Below the pieces are notes generated by a model. That model did no database searches. It was given only the letters and a program-made list of their open reading frames with translations, and was not told the DNA's origin. Positions 1 through 7,860 of a stretch of DNA of 24,180 nt are shown here, one piece after another. This DNA is from a virus. Positions within the stretch are counted from its first letter, which is position 1, and each line of letters begins with the position of its first letter. The position numbers and the translations under genes were made by a program. The stretch is taken from positions 1-24,180 of the IMG/VR virus record IMGVR_UViG_3300009504_000038. The stretch is one strand, 5' to 3'.

Positions 1-828
1 CATGTCCTCACTGAGCAGCACCGGAGCCATGCCCTTGATAAAAGGGCGATTGGTTAGGGCTGCGCCGTACAGCACGTTTTTGTGGCTCTTGCCGGACTCG
101 TCATCCTTGTACTTGAAACTAAACTCCGGTGAGATGTACCGGAAGATACGGTTTTGGACTAGATACTGCCCAATCGGAGTCCATTCGACCTTGGCGAACA
201 GGCTCTGGCCCCGCCGGACCAGCTCCCGGAACCAACCTGCGGCCCCTTCGTCGGGTTTGTGGGCCTGGTCGATTGCCAGGTCGACTCGCCGAACCTTGTC
301 CTTAAAATTGCCGATAAACAGGTCAAGGTCGGCCTCAGTGATGGCGATTTTGCCGTACTCGGGGTGCTCCCAACTACCGCAGCGGAGTATCTCTATCTCA
401 CTAGCGTTCTCGGCCAGCTTAACGAGACTCGAAACCCACTCAGCGGCCTTGACCCAATTTCCGGTGTCCTCGTTTTTGTGATACCCGCCCCGCTTGACAG
501 CGGACCAGGCCGCTATGGCAGATTCAGCCTCGGACTCCCCGGCTTCATGTCGGGAATTAAATGCCTTGAGCCATATCTGTTGAGCCTCTGGCGGGAGGAC
601 GTTGCGGACGGATTCGGGCAACTCGGAAGCCTCAGCGTAAGGAAAGCCCATAACCTCATCGGTCTCGGGTTCGTCTAGGAGCCCCTCAACCTCGGGTTTG
701 GGCTTCTTGGTCTTGCCCCCAGCGTAGCCTGCGGCTTTGGCCTTTGCCTGCACAGGGTCCAAGCCCTGTCTAATTAGGTGCGCCAGCTTCGACCGATAAC
801 GCCGTGCCGGGTCAGCCGTGTTCGGCAT
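1..828 (-). CDS. ChaB-domain / Mu I-like head protease fusion, C-terminus cut by window edge
   Basis: The frame is open from an ATG at 828 to the window edge (276 codons, no stop). Residues about 63-125 look like a ChaB domain, with the LPESVRNVLP start, the W-KAFNS core and the AWSAVKRGGY...W ending. Residues about 140-276 resemble the Mu I protein-like head protease/scaffold family: IEILRCGSWEHPEYGKI, then AIDQAH(K)...AAGWF, VEWTPIGQ and FRYISPEFSF, then LYGAALTNRPF. H190 and S233 lie in the conserved blocks and are candidate catalytic residues; that assignment is inference. In the Mu family this protein processes the scaffold and head proteins during capsid maturation. It is the last visible gene of the head operon, 24 bases after the 65-residue gene, so the major capsid protein probably follows off the left edge. 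An AAGGAAAGG tract lies about 12-15 bases before the ATG, so the SD is weak. Confidence 0.82.
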   Translation of the reverse strand, partial: MPNTADPARRYRSKLAHLIRQGLDPVQAKAKAAGYAGGKTKKPKPEVEGLLDEPETDEVMGFPYAEASELPESVRNVLPPEAQQIWLKAFNSRHEAGESEAESAIAAWSAVKRGGYHKNEDTGNWVKAAEWVSSLVKLAENASEIEILRCGSWEHPEYGKIAITEADLDLFIGNFKDKVRRVDLAIDQAHKPDEGAAGWFRELVRRGQSLFAKVEWTPIGQYLVQNRIFRYISPEFSFKYKDDESGKSHKNVLYGAALTNRPFIKGMAPVLLSEDM

Positions 829-852
829 AGTCTTACATTCACCCGCCTTTCC

Positions 853-1050
853 TTACAGCTTCTTTAACCATTCTATCTTGTCGACGTTGTAGCGGTAAAC
901 TGGCAACTGCTTGAATTGTTCGACGGTCCGCCCGGTCGCCTTGAGGTGCTCCCGAAGTTTCTCCACGGTGTCGATATCGAGCAGGTCCCAGGTGCGCTTG
1001 GTCCAATCGGCGTTGTCGAGGTCGGAATCGATGTTGATAATCTTACTCAT
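853..1050 (-). CDS. Small hypothetical protein (65 aa)
   Basis: This small acidic-then-basic protein starts MSKIINIDSDLD and ends WLKKL. It has no membrane segment, signal peptide or motif I recognise. I chose the ATG at 1050 because AAGGAGGAC lies just upstream; a longer open frame exists but lacks such a site. The start overlaps the 3' end of the preceding 82-residue gene by 8 bases, so translation is probably coupled. Residues 19-50 (DLLDIDTVEKLREHLKAT) look helical. By position, between the modular effector gene and the protease, it could be a head accessory or a partner of the large protein, but nothing in the sequence decides this. Confidence 0.7.
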   Translation of the reverse strand: MSKIINIDSDLDNADWTKRTWDLLDIDTVEKLREHLKATGRTVEQFKQLPVYRYNVDKIEWLKKL

Positions 1051-1291
1051 TTTTGTCCTCCTTACCAGCTCTCCAAAGGTCCACGATGTCCTGCGCTTTT
1101 CGTGGTGAAATCTCCACGTAGGTCCGCTCCGAGGGACCGCCCCGCAGCTCAATCAGCACGGAGTTTGATTCCTGCCATTCACCGTCCCTGTCCAAATACC
1201 AGGCCGTGTAGCCGCTCGGGGATAACCGCCGCAGACCGACTGGATTGGACTCCGGGTTATCTGGTAACATGACCGCCGCAAAGTACCGCAC
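1043..1291 (-). CDS. Small hypothetical protein (82 aa), GTG start coupled to upstream stop
   Basis: The product is a soluble protein without recognisable motifs; its centre (YTAWYLDRDGEWQESNS... LIELRGG) looks beta-rich. I chose the GTG at 1291 because GGGGGAGG lies 5 bases upstream and because the GTG overlaps the TAG stop of the 1252-residue gene (TAGTG), a standard coupling arrangement. An in-frame ATG at 1351 would lie inside the preceding gene and has no ribosome site. Because it is co-translated with the multi-enzyme protein, an immunity or chaperone role for that protein is possible. This is inference from position only. Confidence 0.65.
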   Translation of the reverse strand: MRYFAAVMLPDNPESNPVGLRRLSPSGYTAWYLDRDGEWQESNSVLIELRGGPSERTYVEISPRKAQDIVDLWRAGKEDKNE

Positions 1292-4200
1292 TATGGACCT
1301 CCCCCGAACGTCACCGCGCCCACTCCAGCAGGCACAGCAATCGCCCTCCACTTAGTGTTTATGGCTTTCATCAGCCGCTCTTTCGTGCTCTCGGTTTCAG
1401 CCTGCTCTAAAGCCTTGTAGTCGGCATGAGTGCGAAACTCCTTACACTCCCAGCTAGACGGCGTATGGAGCTGCAACTCAAACACAAAGCCTTGGTCATT
1501 TGTCCAGTTGGTGTTGACCCCCATGTACAGTGTGTCGGTCAGCTCAGCCTCAGATTTGGGCCAGTAATTCCGGGCCTCGGTCAGCTGGAACCCTGCCTGG
1601 CGCATCTCCTTCTCAGCGGCCATAATGCCCTGAGCGTATTTGTCCTCCTCGAAGGTCATCGTGTACCGCACCGAATCCCGGACCCGGCGTTCGAGTTGCT
1701 GGGCATTGGCCCGGCTGTCCTCCCGTTGATACTTCTGGAGCTTGTCCTTGAGGCTCTTTTCGGTCTTGAGACGATACTTGAGCCCCTCCATCTTGGCCCC
1801 AATCTTGTTGGCCACATCGGTTACAGCTGCGGTTATAGCTGGCTCATACCGCTTGGCTTTGTCCGTAAGGCTCTGGAGCGCACTGTCAGCCGCTCCGGGT
1901 CCCGGCAGGCTCCCACCCCAAACACCTGCTAGACCATCGTGGTCATGGTGCCCGGAGCCCTCACCACCAAGGGCAAACGTCTCATCGAACAATACTAATT
2001 TACGGCCTGTGATATTTGGTTTAGCTGGCCCTTCGCCCGTAAGCTGTTCAGTCGGGTTCCAGTCACGTCCGGCCAGGCCCTCGCCAGGCATCTGTGTAAA
2101 CTCGGACTTGTCGTATGCTGCCACCCGCCACTCATCCGTGCCGCCCAACACAATAATCTCGGCCTCGGACAGGCACCCCGTGCCTGTGAGCGGTGTTGAT
2201 AATATCCGCTCTGCCGGAATCTCCGCCGCCGCAATAATCCCCAACCCACCCGAACCCGGGTTCCCAAATACCGTTGCCTCACCTAGCAGGTAGGATGCCG
2301 AGCTCATCGGCTGCATCGACAGCTCTGTGGTGGCCGACTTCGACCACTGCTTATAGGGTGGTGCGGGTTCATCGGGCACAAGAACAGCCCGCATGTTGTC
2401 GTAATCCTCGTTGGGACCAATCGGCTTGTACGTTTCGCGGTCAATGATTTGCGGCCTGAGCACCATGCCCCGATAGACCGTCACCGACTCTATGCCCGCG
2501 TCTGCTAAAAACTCCTGGGTCTGCTCATATTGCGCCCGCAAAAACTGTCCCATAGCCTCTTTGTGCTGGCCGTATTGCTCACGGGCCTTTTCACGGGCCT
2601 CCCAAGGTAAGTGGTCAAACTTGGCCCCGCTGAGCCGAAACTCCGATGCTGCCACCATCTGCATGGCCACCGCCGCAGGCACATGGTCCGCGCTGGTCTC
2701 AGCCCACTGACCGATTATCGCGCTGCACATGCTCTCACGGGCCGCAGCCTCTACCTCAGCCAGGTAGCCATACTTGGCCAGTCGCGCCCGTACCCGGTCC
2801 TCAAGGTCGGACTCATAGCGGTTAAGCTGACTTGGTTCAAGGCGGATTGTCCGCAATTTCTCGGGACCGTGCAGATGTCGGGCCGTGGTCAGGTCCTTGT
2901 CTGCGCTTTGCATACTCATAATTAGCTCTTGCTGCTCACGGTAGTCCGCTTTAATCTCTGTATACTCCGGCGAATCCCATCCGTGTTTCCGGCCTATACG
3001 AGAAGCCTCATTGTTTATCTCCGTCTCCAGGTCCAACATCGTGTCGTAATAGTGCGAGGCTATACCCCGTGTACCAGTCACCATCGCACCGAACTCGGCC
3101 TTGTCGGCCAGCTTGTCGGCCAAAGACCGGGACACCGCGCCCTTGACCACGCCTCGGATGTCGTTTCGCACATCATCGATGTTCAGCGTATCGGGGTTGT
3201 CCAGGTCACGGCCTGCCCGTTCTAGCTGCTCATCAGACTGGTAGAAGATGTTTCGCTCAGTGACGTTTTCCCTTACCAAAACATCACGTAGCATGTCGAA
3301 CGTGGCAAAGTTGACCTGCTTACCCTGCCGGACCATGTTTTCGCGGGTCAAAGTGGTCTTGAACCGCCCGCCATAGCGGGTATGGGTCGGTCCGGAACCC
3401 TCCGAGCTGCCACCATGCACATCATCGACACCCGAATGGCCCCAATTCCCTGAGCCGGGACCACCAAACTGCATAATCGGCGGCTCGACCAAGGTGGCCG
3501 GGTCGACCCCGTAGACGTTAATCTTGATAATCGGCTTGCCCTCTAGCTCCCCGATGTTAAACTCGGTCTGCCGCTCCCTGTCCGTGATGCCGTAGTCCTT
3601 TAGAAACTTATCGAGCTGCTTTTGGCCCATGTCGAAGTGCCTCTGCAACACCTCGTCAAGCTCATTGTGCTGTATGTTGACCTCTATCAGAGCCTCCGGA
3701 CTGGACTGGATAGACGATATCTCCCCAGCTAGAGTGCCCATAGTGAACTTAGGGGTCTGAATGTTCATCTGGTCGACGGCCAGGGACAAATCCCGCTGCA
3801 AGTTGGGCTCCAACCCGGACTCCTTGATTTGACCCAACAGCTCCTGTCGGCCAGCCTCAAAAGCCTGCTCATCGCCGTCTCGCATAGCCTCGCCCAAATC
3901 GACCAGGATGTCCTCGCCGCCGGGCACGTACCGGAACATCGACGGCAGTTTCTCCGGCGCAAACAGGCTGAGGTTGTCGGCCAGACGGGTGCTGAGACCC
4001 ACCGGGTCGGCCACATCGAGCATAGCCGCCTGGTGTGTGCCAATCAGCTCAACCGCCCGGTCATACTCCTCGCCGGAGAATATCCGGTCCGCGTCCCACA
4101 ACTCACGCTGTTCCTCGTATATCTGGGACCCCATCTCTGAGTGGTGGCCTGCGGCCATGATGCCCCGCAAACCGCCCTCCCGGACCAGCGGAGTCGTGTA

Positions 4201-5049
4201 GCCCACGTCATGGTTGACCATGACCATCGTGCCTAGCAGGCGTTCTCTCGGGGAAATCTCGACCCCCGCGCTGATTAGTGCGTCCTGGATGTCGGACTGG
4301 TTCTCGATGTTGCTGGTGATGTGCCGGATGCCGTGGTCGGTGAACTGCTGACGGTTGCTCTCAACCTCCTGGTAGACCAGCTTCTCGACCGAATCCCGGA
4401 CCATATCGTTGAGGTCGGCTGCGTCAACGCCCTCCAAATCATCGGCTGCGGACTTTAGCTGGCCCTCAAGTAGGTTGGTATAGCGATGCAGTCGGTCGGT
4501 GCAGTCCGAGGCCAAATACCCCGTGAACGTGGTTATCTCCGCACGGGCATTGTTGATAATCGTGGCCACCGCCATCCGGTCGACCGGACCGCTAACAGGC
4601 TCTACCTTCGCGTCACCCCGCCGGATAGCAGCCAAGTCCTTACGCATGGTGGCCCGGATATCGTTGTAGTTGGCCTGGGCCATGAGCTGCTCTTTGCTGA
4701 TGTCCTTAAAGTTTGCGGGATACTCCGACACGTCGAAGGAGCCTCCCGTGCCCTCAGCAGAACCGCCGTGCTCACCCTCCCGGCCCAAGTGGCCCCAGTT
4801 ACCCGAGCCCGGACCGCCAAACTTGAGGCTGTTTAGCCTGCTACGCGGGGCATAGGTTATACCGCCGTCACCCCGGTAGTAGGTCCGGTGGTCATGTTCG
4901 CCCTTCCAGATTGGCTCTGGGACCCAATCGAACACCTGGCACCGCCGATAGCCCAACAACCTCGCGCACGAGTAGCAGGTCGGGCTGACCCACGGCACCT
5001 CGGGCCGGAGGTCTCGGTCATCAATCAGTACCAGGTTGGGCTCGGTCAT
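1291..5049 (-). CDS. 1252-residue modular protein: Zn-ribbon-like, HD, ADP-ribosyltransferase-like and RelA/SpoT-like domains separated by GGPGSG motifs
   Basis: Seen in order. Residues 25-60 hold a small Cys domain (C25-x2-C28, C37, IWKG, H54) shared with two neighbours. A first GGPGSGNWGH motif lies at 78-100. Residues 230-370 carry an HD-type pattern: H239/H243, H280-D281 followed by VGYT, H302-H303, H339 and D358. A second motif lies at 528-553. Residues about 850-985 fit an R-S-ExE ADP-ribosyltransferase: VYRG with R860, SKSATT at S903, SEAEIIV with E962/E964. A third motif, of GGEGSGHHDHDG form, lies at 1028-1053. Residues about 1080-1215 fit a RelA/SpoT nucleotidyltransferase: YRLK at 1092-1095, D1125 in RVRDSVRY, YMGVN, and E1191 in FELQLHT. 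In each family those residues bind or act on the substrate. The ATG overlaps the previous stop (ATGA). Domain calls are by motif; activity and targets are inference. It resembles the phage polyvalent or toxin-bearing proteins encoded next to MuF genes. Confidence 0.75.
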   Translation of the reverse strand: MTEPNLVLIDDRDLRPEVPWVSPTCYSCARLLGYRRCQVFDWVPEPIWKGEHDHRTYYRGDGGITYAPRSRLNSLKFGGPGSGNWGHLGREGEHGGSAEGTGGSFDVSEYPANFKDISKEQLMAQANYNDIRATMRKDLAAIRRGDAKVEPVSGPVDRMAVATIINNARAEITTFTGYLASDCTDRLHRYTNLLEGQLKSAADDLEGVDAADLNDMVRDSVEKLVYQEVESNRQQFTDHGIRHITSNIENQSDIQDALISAGVEISPRERLLGTMVMVNHDVGYTTPLVREGGLRGIMAAGHHSEMGSQIYEEQRELWDADRIFSGEEYDRAVELIGTHQAAMLDVADPVGLSTRLADNLSLFAPEKLPSMFRYVPGGEDILVDLGEAMRDGDEQAFEAGRQELLGQIKESGLEPNLQRDLSLAVDQMNIQTPKFTMGTLAGEISSIQSSPEALIEVNIQHNELDEVLQRHFDMGQKQLDKFLKDYGITDRERQTEFNIGELEGKPIIKINVYGVDPATLVEPPIMQFGGPGSGNWGHSGVDDVHGGSSEGSGPTHTRYGGRFKTTLTRENMVRQGKQVNFATFDMLRDVLVRENVTERNIFYQSDEQLERAGRDLDNPDTLNIDDVRNDIRGVVKGAVSRSLADKLADKAEFGAMVTGTRGIASHYYDTMLDLETEINNEASRIGRKHGWDSPEYTEIKADYREQQELIMSMQSADKDLTTARHLHGPEKLRTIRLEPSQLNRYESDLEDRVRARLAKYGYLAEVEAAARESMCSAIIGQWAETSADHVPAAVAMQMVAASEFRLSGAKFDHLPWEAREKAREQYGQHKEAMGQFLRAQYEQTQEFLADAGIESVTVYRGMVLRPQIIDRETYKPIGPNEDYDNMRAVLVPDEPAPPYKQWSKSATTELSMQPMSSASYLLGEATVFGNPGSGGLGIIAAAEIPAERILSTPLTGTGCLSEAEIIVLGGTDEWRVAAYDKSEFTQMPGEGLAGRDWNPTEQLTGEGPAKPNITGRKLVLFDETFALGGEGSGHHDHDGLAGVWGGSLPGPGAADSALQSLTDKAKRYEPAITAAVTDVANKIGAKMEGLKYRLKTEKSLKDKLQKYQREDSRANAQQLERRVRDSVRYTMTFEEDKYAQGIMAAEKEMRQAGFQLTEARNYWPKSEAELTDTLYMGVNTNWTNDQGFVFELQLHTPSSWECKEFRTHADYKALEQAETESTKERLMKAINTKWRAIAVPAGVGAVTFGGGP

Positions 5050-5384
5050 CCGGTCTCGTCATCCTTGGTGGTTTGGGGAGTTTGAGGTACGTTTCTGGTG
5101 AAGCGGAAGCCCTTATCTCCCGGATATCTCTCGGTGTGCCGATTCCGACCCTCCCAAATGTCCGCCGGGATTACGTCGAACGATTTACAGCGCATCCGGG
5201 CTTTTAGCCGGACCCGCCAATCCTCATCCCGGGACCGCCCGGGTGTATAATGTTCGCATAACATGCAAACACCGCTGTACCAGGTCGCATAGAGCTCTCC
5301 ATCGTCTATGATGTAGACCTCGGTGCCCTCCGGAATCTCCTGTATGTCTAGCTCAAACTCGAACTCAGGCTCCTTGCCCTCCAC
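5046..5384 (-). CDS. Small Cys/His domain protein (112 aa), free-standing copy of the N-terminal domain of its neighbours
   Basis: After an acidic, Glu-rich start the protein repeats the pattern found at the N-termini of the 823- and 1252-residue proteins: EGTEVYIIDDGEL, then CMLCEHY, a spacer, C with SF, IPADIW, GRN, H and YPGD. The CxxC plus later Cys and His suggest a small metal-binding fold. Phages often have small proteins of this CxxCxH...IPxxI...YPGD kind; I do not know their function. I chose the GTG at 5384 because AGGGG is 8 bases upstream; the GTG at 5393 would lie directly on that site. The stop overlaps the ATG of the 1252-residue gene. It may be a stand-alone adaptor for the same partner that the fused versions bind (inference). 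Confidence 0.7.
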   Translation of the reverse strand: MEGKEPEFEFELDIQEIPEGTEVYIIDDGELYATWYSGVCMLCEHYTPGRSRDEDWRVRLKARMRCKSFDVIPADIWEGRNRHTERYPGDKGFRFTRNVPQTPQTTKDDETG

Positions 5385-5386
5385 AG

Positions 5387-6793
5387 TTACCACCCCTTTT
5401 TGACGAAATCTGGAGTGCGGGCTTTCAGCGTAGACTTCACGTCATCGCTATGTCTGGGTTTGCGTTCATACTGGAACGCTCCGTTGGTCATCTCATCAAC
5501 TCTAGTCCACACCAGATGTGAGTGCTGCTCCGCAGCTCCCTCCGCAGTCAATTCACCTTTTCCGACTCTTTCGCGGAGCTGCGATACAACTTCTTGCTCC
5601 GCTCGGTCAAAAAGGTCATCGAGGATTATTTGGCCGTCAATGGGCTTGCTGCCGTGCCAATCGGGTGGGTCAAAAGAGGTATCCCAACCATCCAGAGTTT
5701 CTGGCCTTCTCATGCTGTATGTGTACCGTTCTCCAACTGCGCGAATCTCAGATACATCATCGTAGGAAGCTGCCCGCAGGTCAGCACCACTAAACGAGCG
5801 GCCACTCGGATGATTGTGCGTAAGCACCATACCCGCCATCTTAGACCGCACATCAGTTGGTATCCTTATCGAATACTCGTTGCCCGTGTAGGCGAAAATC
5901 TGCTCTCCAGTGTTCGGGTCGATACAAACGCCTATTTCGAGTCGGCTCCGTACAATACGGTCCTCAGTCATCTTGACAATCCGGGCCGTTCGACCGGATA
6001 CCGTCCCTACCCCACCACCAGGGTCAGAACCACCATGCACGTCCTCTAGACCAGTGTGTGCCCAGTTGCCGGAAGCAGGACTGCCCAACTGGTGCAAACC
6101 CTCATCTAGCTGGGTCTTTCGGGCTTTCAGCGTAGACTTAACGTCATCGCTGTGCCTGGGTTTACGCTCATACTGGAACGCTCCATCAGCCCACCCATCG
6201 ACCTTAGACCACATTAGGTGGTTGTGCTGCGTAGATGCTTCCTCCGCAGTCATTACACCCTGGTCCACCAAAGGTCTCTGCACTGAGTATGCGTACTCGT
6301 TTGCGTGTTCCATAAGGTCGCGTATATCCATAACCATCGAAGCCCCCAGCCACTCGCCCGAAGCGTCAACAGGTGTGGGAAAATCAGTTTGCCAGCCGTC
6401 CGGGGTGTCTGGCCGTTGGATAGTGTATGTGTACCGTTCTCCAACCGCCCGCATCCCAGCTAAGTCCTCCCTAGCTGCACATATCAGGTCGGCACGGCTA
6501 AAAGAGCTCCCACTCGGATGGTTGTGGGTAAATACCATGCCCTTCATCAGTGGCCGCGCATCTACCGGAAGATATACGTGGTCCGCGCCGCCCTTGTAGG
6601 CGAAAATCGGCTCCCCAGTGTTTGGATTGATACAAACGCCTGTCTCGTATGGGTTACGCACTATCCGGTCCTCGGTCATCTTTGTAACCCGGGCAAATCG
6701 GCCAGCCGGAGTGCCTACCCCTCCACCAGGGTCTGAGCCGCCATGCACGTCCTCTAATCCCGTATGTGCCCAGTTACCAGAGGCTGAACTGCC
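5387..6793 (-). repeat. Two tandem about 700-bp copies of a motif + JAB module
   Basis: Modules 2 and 3 of the 823-residue protein (about 6793-6089 and 6088-5387) remain alike in DNA. For example, the 64 bases at 5418 and those at 6120 (gggctttcagcgtagactt start, tggaacgctcc end) differ at only about five positions. The motif-coding segment near 6050 also recurs near 6760, 7525 and 8640. This shows a recent tandem duplication inside an older series of four or five copies. Confidence 0.75.
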
Positions 6794-7858
6794 AAGTTGG
6801 TGCAGACCCTCGTCTAGTTTGGCCTTCTTGGCCTCGGGGCTCACGTCCGCAGGGTGCCGAGCTCGGGTCGTGTACTGCAAATCGCCGTTGGTCCACTTGT
6901 CCACGAGCTTCCAAGCCTCGTGCCGAGTCTTGTTTTCGATGTCCCGCACGTCCTGGCCAGTTGGCCTGTTACCCGGCAAATCATACATAGCCATAATTCG
7001 GCTGTGTGCTTCATCGTCAACCATGTTATGTGCATCCAAAAACAACTCATGAACCGACATAGACTGTTTACCTCGGCCCAAGGAATAGAGAGTATTCCAG
7101 CCGTCTGGACCTGGTGGCCGGGAAATGCTGTACTCCCACTTTTCGGTTATAACCCGCATCTCGCGCAGGTCGGTGGTAGCCGCAGCCCGGAGGTCCGCCT
7201 GGCCCGGCGGGGTCATTTCATCATAGTTGACCGCACTGCCGTATGCCCCATCCTCGTGGTCAAGCCAGCCCCAGTATCTGTGTGATGGGTGATTGTGGGT
7301 GAATACCTTGTCGCGCATCAGCACTGTAGCAGCGTTTGGGAGACGAACAGACTGCTCATCGCCCGTGTAGGCAAACACCTGGTTCCCGGTCTCCGGGTCC
7401 ACGCAGACAGCTATCTCCACGGATGAACGCACAATCCGGTCCTCAGTGAGTTTCAGGAATTGCGCTGTCCGGCCCTCCGGCCCACCAAGTCCACCACCAG
7501 GGTCGGAACCCCCGTGCACATCCTCTAGACCAGTGTGTGCCCAGTTGCCGCTGAGCTGACTGCCCAGTTTCACGGTGTCCGGCTGTTCGACCAGCTCAAT
7601 AGGGGCGTATTGATAATCCCGGTCGCCAGTGTAGGGCTTGGTATGGTCATTCCGGCCCTGCCAAATCGGGTCGGGGATGTAACGGAACGCTTCGCAGGTC
7701 CGAAACTTGGTCTTGTGGTCCGGGCTGAACCCCACAAGGTGACCGCGAAAGTGTTTACAGGACATGCACCGCGCACCCCAAAACAGCTCTAGCAGCTCGG
7801 AGTCGTCAATCACGAAAACTTCTTCGCCCTCGGGAACCGGGATGGGCTCAATCTCCAC
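5387..7858 (-). CDS. 823-residue protein with Cys-rich N-domain and three tandem motif + JAB/MPN-like metalloprotease modules
   Basis: Residues 1-90 are the shared Cys/His domain (CMSCKH, C55, IPDPIWQG, H72, YTGD). Three modules follow, at about 98-355, 356-590 and 591-823. Each opens with an SGNWAHTGLEDVHGGSDPGGG motif, then a domain with a TEDRIVR strand, a CxxPxTGxxxFAYxG strand and a JAB/MPN-like metal site: H188/H190, H445/H447 with S454 and D457, and H681/H683 with S690 and D693. Each ends in a helical tail finishing QY-x2-(K/R)ARH/KPRH. In JAMM enzymes HxH...SxxD binds zinc for isopeptidase or peptidase action; RadC-type members share the HNHPSG form. Module 1 has an insertion after HNHPS. 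Modules 2 and 3 are also close at the DNA level, so duplication looks recent. The GTG start lies 2 bases after the previous stop. Substrate unknown. Confidence 0.75.
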   Translation of the reverse strand: MEIEPIPVPEGEEVFVIDDSELLELFWGARCMSCKHFRGHLVGFSPDHKTKFRTCEAFRYIPDPIWQGRNDHTKPYTGDRDYQYAPIELVEQPDTVKLGSQLSGNWAHTGLEDVHGGSDPGGGLGGPEGRTAQFLKLTEDRIVRSSVEIAVCVDPETGNQVFAYTGDEQSVRLPNAATVLMRDKVFTHNHPSHRYWGWLDHEDGAYGSAVNYDEMTPPGQADLRAAATTDLREMRVITEKWEYSISRPPGPDGWNTLYSLGRGKQSMSVHELFLDAHNMVDDEAHSRIMAMYDLPGNRPTGQDVRDIENKTRHEAWKLVDKWTNGDLQYTTRARHPADVSPEAKKAKLDEGLHQLGSSASGNWAHTGLEDVHGGSDPGGGVGTPAGRFARVTKMTEDRIVRNPYETGVCINPNTGEPIFAYKGGADHVYLPVDARPLMKGMVFTHNHPSGSSFSRADLICAAREDLAGMRAVGERYTYTIQRPDTPDGWQTDFPTPVDASGEWLGASMVMDIRDLMEHANEYAYSVQRPLVDQGVMTAEEASTQHNHLMWSKVDGWADGAFQYERKPRHSDDVKSTLKARKTQLDEGLHQLGSPASGNWAHTGLEDVHGGSDPGGGVGTVSGRTARIVKMTEDRIVRSRLEIGVCIDPNTGEQIFAYTGNEYSIRIPTDVRSKMAGMVLTHNHPSGRSFSGADLRAASYDDVSEIRAVGERYTYSMRRPETLDGWDTSFDPPDWHGSKPIDGQIILDDLFDRAEQEVVSQLRERVGKGELTAEGAAEQHSHLVWTRVDEMTNGAFQYERKPRHSDDVKSTLKARTPDFVKKGW

Positions 7859-7860
7859 GC

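Noticed and set aside
2-678. Plus-strand open frames antisense to the protease gene
   Set aside because: They overlap a frame with clear ChaB and protease motifs and have no ribosome sites; they mirror its codon pattern.
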